In this document: one piece after another, positions 19,430 through 23,068 of the stretch
How the letters are laid out: each line of letters begins with the position of its first letter
Position numbering within the stretch: the stretch's first letter is position 1
Assembly (NCBI GenBank): GCA_023150055.1
Contig: JAKLLP010000005.1
Span: forward strand, 1-23,068
From: Gammaproteobacteria bacterium
GTDB taxonomy: Bacteria; Pseudomonadota; Gammaproteobacteria; Steroidobacterales; GCA-2729495
Length of the DNA: 23,068 nt
Direction: 5' to 3'
Translations under genes and position numbers: made by a program
Notes under the pieces: model-generated
Databases searched by the model: none
What the model was told of the DNA's origin: nothing
The model's input: the letters and a program-made list of their open reading frames with translations, nothing else

Positions 19430-20482
19430 TCAGGAGAACCCAATCAGCGCCCTGAGGAGCGCCGCGTGGTCGGAAACGAGCCGGTCCGCGCCGGCGATCG
19501 ACAGACTCGCGCCGTCAGCCGCACCGGTCAGCACACCAATCGTTCGCATGCCGGCAGCGCGGCCTGCGCGCATGTCGTCGCTGGTATCGCCGACGTATAC
19601 GGCCTCGGACGCAGCGCAACCGAGTTTCTCCAGGCAAAGCAGTAGACCGTCCGGATGCGGCTTCGGCCGGCCAACCTGGTCGGCCGTGACGATCGGGTCG
19701 AAATAATCGAGCACTTGCTCCCGCCGCAAGGGCAGAAACGACTCGCCTCGTGAGCCGGTCACGATCGCCAGACGAAGACCGGCGTCCTGCAGGCGCCGGA
19801 GCGAGACCGGCAGGCCGGGAAATACATGGACGGATTCCCGGAGCACCTGCGACCAGTGGCGCAGGGTTTCGCGGCGAAGAATCGAGACTATTTCCGGATC
19901 ACGGCGGGCCTGCGAGGGCAGGATCAGGTCCCAGAGCGACTCCCCCTCGTTCAGGGCCCGCCGGACGGCGTCCAGTGCCACGCGGTAGCCGAACATGGCG
20001 GCAGCACGCCCTGCGGCGATCTGGATGCCCTCGATCGAATTGACCAGCGTGCCATCGACGTCGAATACGACAGCGCGGACGCCGGACATGTCCGTCGCGG
20101 CAATGTCGATCTCGTCGCCATCGCGAAGATCGAATTGATGACGCAAGGGAACCGCGGCGATTAGTTCTACCTGCGACGGATCGTATCCCGGCACCTGTGG
20201 CAGGACGATCGCTCCGGGAATCCGGCCGCCGATTCGCACTGGCACACAAACCGCATGACATGCGTCACCGTCCGGTGTCGTGAGCTTCTCGCCGTGCGTC
20301 GAGCGGACACGCTTCCAGACGCTACGAGCCGGCCCGGAATCCAGTTGCAGGTTGAGCGTGCCCGGATGCGGGTCGACGCCGAGCTGCGCGATCAATGCAT
20401 GTCGCGCCCACTCGAGGCTCGTAAACCGGGCACCCTGCCCCAGACCGCTCGTGACTCGCCCTGTCAACTCCCAGGCAGCCAT
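19430..20482 (-). CDS. CTP-dependent riboflavin kinase domain fused to HAD phosphatase
   Basis: A 350-residue two-domain protein. Residues 1-130 match the archaeal-type riboflavin kinase domain (DUF120, RibK): TGRVTSGLGQGARFTSL with SGLGQG at 12-17, PHPGTLNLQLD with the metal/nucleotide-binding GTLN at 41-44, GAIVLPQVPGY, and LRHQFDLRDGDEIDIA. That family phosphorylates riboflavin to FMN using CTP. Residues 134-350 are a complete HAD-IA phosphatase: VVFDVDGTLVNS (D141, D143), AIVTGSRG (T242), GRPKPHPDG (K274), YVGDTSDDM (D299, D303). Both halves look catalytically intact. The frame is open to a TTG at 20542, but the ATG at 20482 starts just before the domain and is preferred, although no strong Shine-Dalgarno precedes either. 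It is divergent from the RCCR/FDBR-like gene across 143 bp. Substrates are inferred, not shown. Confidence 0.82.
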   Translation of the reverse strand: MAAWELTGRVTSGLGQGARFTSLEWARHALIAQLGVDPHPGTLNLQLDSGPARSVWKRVRSTHGEKLTTPDGDACHAVCVPVRIGGRIPGAIVLPQVPGYDPSQVELIAAVPLRHQFDLRDGDEIDIAATDMSGVRAVVFDVDGTLVNSIEGIQIAAGRAAAMFGYRVALDAVRRALNEGESLWDLILPSQARRDPEIVSILRRETLRHWSQVLRESVHVFPGLPVSLRRLQDAGLRLAIVTGSRGESFLPLRREQVLDYFDPIVTADQVGRPKPHPDGLLLCLEKLGCAASEAVYVGDTSDDMRAGRAAGMRTIGVLTGAADGASLSIAGADRLVSDHAALLRALIGFS

Positions 20483-20625
20483 GTTGTTCTTTGTTTCGCC
20501 CGCGGGAGCACCATTTTGCAGAGTGGACAGCACGCAAAGCAAATCGGCCGTATGTCATGCCGAGCGTCGCCGCTGCGCATAGAATCCCCGCCTCGGGCGT
20601 CGTGACGCCACTGGATCGGATTTCC

Positions 20626-21378
20626 ATGACAGACCAGGCATTTGGTGCCGACTTCTCGGTTGAGTTGATCTCCCGCATCAGCGCGGCCATCGGCCTGCGG
20701 GAGGTTCAGTCCCGGTCCGGCGGGCCGTTGCTCGAACTGGTGAACATTGTCGACGGCACCGGGGCCGGAGCGCTGCGGCTGTGGGCCATCACGGACGACA
20801 ACCAGCTCGACCGGCTGATCCACTGGCGGCTGCTCAGCCCGCCGGTCGACACCAATCTCCTCTTCCTGTTCGGCCGGCCGGGCACCGCGGTGCCGCATTT
20901 CCACGCCCAGGTCGTGCAGTTCGGACCAGACGCCTGCGTATACAACGCGGATATCATCCCGCGGCTAGACGCCGTGGAGCATCCCGACCATTTCACCGAG
21001 GTTTACGGCCCCATCACCAAGGCGTTCTGGACGGCGACGACAGACCGGCAAAACGTCTGCTCGATGGCGCCGGCCAACCCGGCCATTGCCGTCTACCTGT
21101 CACCGTGGAGCATTGCCGCCGGGCGCCCGACCAACCGGGAAGAACTGCGACGGGTGACTCCGAGCATCCTCGCCTACCTCGACCATTGCCTGGCTCTCGC
21201 GCGATCGATGACCTACACGGGAGCCACGGCCGAGGAACTCGCCAGCCGCGACCGACGTCACCTCGAGTTATTGCATAGCGAGACGCTTGATCCGCGGTCG
21301 TGGAAGGGTGTTCACCGCGTCCTCGGCGCGGAAGTCGCCCAGCACATCCGTGAAGTCCTGCACGCGCCTGTCCGTTGA
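20626..21378 (+). CDS. Bilin reductase/RCCR superfamily-like protein
   Basis: A 250-residue soluble protein I assign tentatively to the ferredoxin-dependent bilin reductase (FDBR) and red chlorophyll catabolite reductase (RCCR) superfamily. The middle segment from P90 (PHFHAQVVQFGP, then DIIPRLDAVEHPDHF) follows the RCCR pattern PxF...Q..P...DL.PR.D.V.HPDY as I remember it. The tail SWKGVHRVLGAEVAQHIREVL matches the FDBR ending. Length fits the family. Q96 occupies the place of the PcyA catalytic Asp and the RCCR Glu, and the PcyA His 88 position is not His, so chemistry would differ. CGGA lies five bases before the ATG. A lone TAGAAT at 20580-20585 is a weak promoter candidate. The SDR gene follows after 46 bases. 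No heme oxygenase or phytochrome gene is present nearby. Confidence 0.55.
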   Translation: MTDQAFGADFSVELISRISAAIGLREVQSRSGGPLLELVNIVDGTGAGALRLWAITDDNQLDRLIHWRLLSPPVDTNLLFLFGRPGTAVPHFHAQVVQFGPDACVYNADIIPRLDAVEHPDHFTEVYGPITKAFWTATTDRQNVCSMAPANPAIAVYLSPWSIAAGRPTNREELRRVTPSILAYLDHCLALARSMTYTGATAEELASRDRRHLELLHSETLDPRSWKGVHRVLGAEVAQHIREVLHAPVR

Positions 21379-21424
21379 GCTTGTCGACGGACCATCTTTT
21401 ATTTTCCATGTGGAGTAATACTCG

Positions 21425-22288
21425 ATGAAGATCGCCATAGTCGGAGCCGCCTACACAGGCATGGCCGCAGCGCGCCATCTGCGCAAGCTCGGTCACACGG
21501 TCAGCGTGACCACCACGCGGCCGGAACGCGCCGCAGAACTCGAATCCATGGCAGACCGCGTGATCGTCATGAAGGGTAGCGATGCCGCCAGGATGCGTGA
21601 ACTGATTGCGGGAGCCGATGTCGTGATACTCAGCATGGCCGGCGGTCTCGGCGTGAAGGACGGCAAGCCCTACATGGACCCTGTTGCCTATCGCGACTCC
21701 TACGTTGGCACTGCCGAAGGCCTCTCCGCTGCGCTCGATGCGGCACCAGACCTGAAGCAGATCATTTTCTGCAGCTCGCTCAACGCGTACGGTGACGCCC
21801 ATGGGGTCAGTCCCGTCACCGAGGCGACACCGCCGAATGCTGCCTCGCCAGCGGCCCAGGTGTTCGTGGAAACCGAGCAGAAGCTCTCCGCGCTCGAAGG
21901 CGGGGGTCGGCGGGTGTGTAATTTCCGCACGGGAACCATCTATGGACCGGGCCGCGAGCACCGCAACGAACTCAAGCATATCGCCGGCAAGCAGATTCCC
22001 TTCGATGGCGCCTCCGACGCCATGCTGATCCACCGGGACGACGTGGTGCGGGCCATCGTCTTTGCCATTGAAAAAGGCCTTTCCGGGCTTTACAACCTCT
22101 TCAACGATATCGCGGACAACAAGCAGCAGTTCTTTGCCCGGGTGTGTGAACGGGAGGGCCTGGAGCCGGTCACCTGGCTCGGCGTCGTCAAAGGCCCGAG
22201 ACAGGTCTCCAATGGGAAGATCAAGTCGGAGGGCTTCTCCTTTGCAGACCCGCTCGGGGAGCGCGAAGGTGATGACCTCCTGAGCTGA
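21425..22288 (+). CDS. YeeZ-like atypical NAD(P)-binding epimerase/dehydratase
   Basis: A 287-residue extended SDR with Rossmann motif IVGAAYTGMAAARHL at 5-19. IIFCSSLNAYGDAHG at 113-127 supplies the conserved Ser, followed by RTGTIYGPGR and LIHRDDVVRAI, the standard extended-SDR sequence. The usual catalytic YxxxK is missing: the equivalent run VFVETEQKL keeps K153 but has Glu at 149 where Tyr would be. This resembles E. coli YeeZ, an SDR-like protein also without the Tyr, as does the closing NGKIKSEGFSFADP. It may therefore bind a nucleotide without normal SDR catalysis. GGAG nine bases before the ATG supports the start. It lies 46 bases after the RCCR/FDBR-like gene, probably in the same operon, and is convergent with the Rieske gene. 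Confidence 0.85.
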   Translation: MKIAIVGAAYTGMAAARHLRKLGHTVSVTTTRPERAAELESMADRVIVMKGSDAARMRELIAGADVVILSMAGGLGVKDGKPYMDPVAYRDSYVGTAEGLSAALDAAPDLKQIIFCSSLNAYGDAHGVSPVTEATPPNAASPAAQVFVETEQKLSALEGGGRRVCNFRTGTIYGPGREHRNELKHIAGKQIPFDGASDAMLIHRDDVVRAIVFAIEKGLSGLYNLFNDIADNKQQFFARVCEREGLEPVTWLGVVKGPRQVSNGKIKSEGFSFADPLGEREGDDLLS

Positions 22289-22301
22289 CCGATAGAGTCA
22301 G

Positions 22302-22682
22302 CTACCTCGGCTGCGGCTTCAGCGATACCCAGACCTCGCCGTTGCGCTCCTCGCAGGGGAGCGTGGTCAGCGGTGCAGGCGCCTTGCCCATGGCAATCGC
22401 CCGATGAGTCCACTTCGGCATCGGCAGGCCGAGGACGGCGCTCACCCAATCCAAATTGCGGCCGGTGCACAGGTCGAACCGGGAATTGTGCCAAGGGCAC
22501 GTGACCACATTGCCCTCAACCTTGCCGCGGGCAAGCGACATGCCCATGTGCGGACATCGATCGACAACCGCGCAGATCCGTCCGTTCACCCTCGAGACCA
22601 GGATCCTCGTTCCCTCGATTCGGCTGGCAAAGAGTTCCCCCTCACGGATCTCCTCCGAAGGCGCAACACGCGTCATGTCCAT
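22302..22682 (-). CDS. Rieske [2Fe-2S] ferredoxin-like protein
   Basis: A 126-residue single-domain Rieske protein. The cluster motif is complete: C43-P-H45 and C62-P-W-H65 with a 16-residue gap, within VVDRCPHMGMSLARGKVEG and VVTCPWHNSRFDLCTG. Its small size and lack of a membrane helix or catalytic domain fit a soluble electron carrier, as in dioxygenase ferredoxins, or a nitrite reductase small subunit-like protein. The insert VSAVLGLPMPKW before the last strands is unusual in length. The frame is open to 22751, but the ATG at 22682 has GGGAG five bases upstream and is preferred. Another ATG at 22694 is possible. It is convergent with the SDR gene (13 bases) and no oxygenase partner lies in the window. 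Confidence 0.86.
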   Translation of the reverse strand: MDMTRVAPSEEIREGELFASRIEGTRILVSRVNGRICAVVDRCPHMGMSLARGKVEGNVVTCPWHNSRFDLCTGRNLDWVSAVLGLPMPKWTHRAIAMGKAPAPLTTLPCEERNGEVWVSLKPQPR

Positions 22683-22687
22683 GAAAT

Positions 22688-22692
22688 CTCCC
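22688..22692 (-). promoter_or_regulatory. Shine-Dalgarno site deciding the Rieske gene start
   Basis: On the minus strand this reads GGGAG, five bases before the ATG at 22682. It favours the 126-residue product over the 149-residue frame beginning at 22751. Confidence 0.5.
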
Positions 22693-22871
22693 ATCTCCAC
22701 ATGAAGACCACCGTTAGCCCTGATTGTAGCCCGCTGGTCGACGCTCTCCACTATCCCGCACTATTCATGAAAGCGGCATCGAGCGCGGGTAGGCCAATGA
22801 GGAGCCACAGGAAATCGACAACGCAAAGTATCGGCAGCTTGTCACCGCGGTCGCTGCCTATCGCGGCCATG

Positions 22872-23068
22872 CTACCCAGCCCGTCCGGAGACGGCGGTCA
22901 GGATTTCCCCGCGCACCGTACCCGGCCGGAACACCGTGCAGCCTTTCAACCCCATCTCGTGCGCACGGTCGAAGATATTGCAGAAGTCTTCGAAGGATGT
23001 TTGGGCGGGAACATTGATCGTCTTGGCGATCGCGTTGTCGACCCAGGGCTGCAGGCAAGCCTGCATGC
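22872..23068 (-). CDS. nrdJ: B12-dependent ribonucleotide reductase, C-terminal part
   Basis: The last 65 or so codons of an adenosylcobalamin-dependent (class II) ribonucleoside-diphosphate reductase; the rest lies beyond the right edge. LQPWVDNAIAKTINVP and the run LKGCTVFRPGTVRGEIL are hallmark sequences near the end of the catalytic barrel, where relatives read GCTxFRPNPVTGxVL. The protein stops only about ten residues after this point. Many class II enzymes continue with a further domain or a cysteine-containing tail, and in Pseudomonas the tail is a separate protein (NrdJb). No such tail or gene follows here on the minus strand; the next gene downstream is the Rieske protein after 189 bases. 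The partial frame is open through base 23068. Confidence 0.82.
   Translation of the reverse strand, partial: MQACLQPWVDNAIAKTINVPAQTSFEDFCNIFDRAHEMGLKGCTVFRPGTVRGEILTAVSGRAG

Noticed and set aside
20540..20542. TTG start for the RibK-HAD protein
   Set aside because: It adds 20 residues with no similarity to the domain and has no better ribosome site than the ATG at 20482.
21014..22033. 339-codon minus-strand frame
   Set aside because: It is antisense to the RCCR/FDBR-like and SDR genes, both of which have clear motifs.

Overview
This is a GC-rich bacterial chromosomal window with short intergenic gaps and genes on both strands in small operons. The gene set and order point to a gammaproteobacterium: purB, a NudJ-type Nudix gene and mnmA are neighbours, as in Escherichia and Pseudomonas, and the window also has class II fumarase, AcnA-type aconitase, an E. 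coli-like TatD, a fused aspartokinase-homoserine dehydrogenase and a B12-dependent ribonucleotide reductase. Haloalkane dehalogenase and class III CoA-transferase genes suggest an environmental lineage. I cannot name the genus from sequence alone.

Layout. 1-4861: a CoA-type Nudix hydrolase and fumC (minus strand) are divergent from purB, a DUF7931-like gene and nudJ (plus). 4909-9880: mnmA, acnA and tatD (plus), with a strongly hairpinned spacer between acnA and tatD. 9887-14296: a minus-strand threonine operon, thrA-thrC plus a NERD-domain membrane protein, with no thrB between. 14488-17938: an accessory-looking block (plus) with a PUA-like/HNH protein whose first HNH histidine is replaced by tyrosine, an AT-rich spacer, an uncharacterised P-loop protein, a haloalkane dehalogenase and a METTL7-like methyltransferase. 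18075-19289: a class III CoA-transferase. 19430-22682: an unusual redox-flavoured cluster with an archaeal-type (CTP-dependent) riboflavin kinase domain fused to a HAD phosphatase (minus), divergent from a protein resembling the bilin reductase/red chlorophyll catabolite reductase superfamily (plus), then a YeeZ-like SDR (plus) and a Rieske ferredoxin (minus). 22872-end: the C-terminal end of a class II ribonucleotide reductase (minus).

Core functions connect in places: PurB releases fumarate and its divergent superfamily relative FumC hydrates it, and AcnA belongs to the same cycle. ThrA and ThrC begin and end the aspartate-to-threonine branch. The best candidates for undescribed biology are the RibK-HAD fusion, which resembles in domain content (with order reversed and an unrelated kinase fold) the plant bifunctional riboflavin kinase/FMN hydrolase, and the RCCR/FDBR-like protein beside it. 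No rRNA, tRNA, CRISPR array, transposase or prophage gene was seen, and no stretch above 300 bases lacks a gene.
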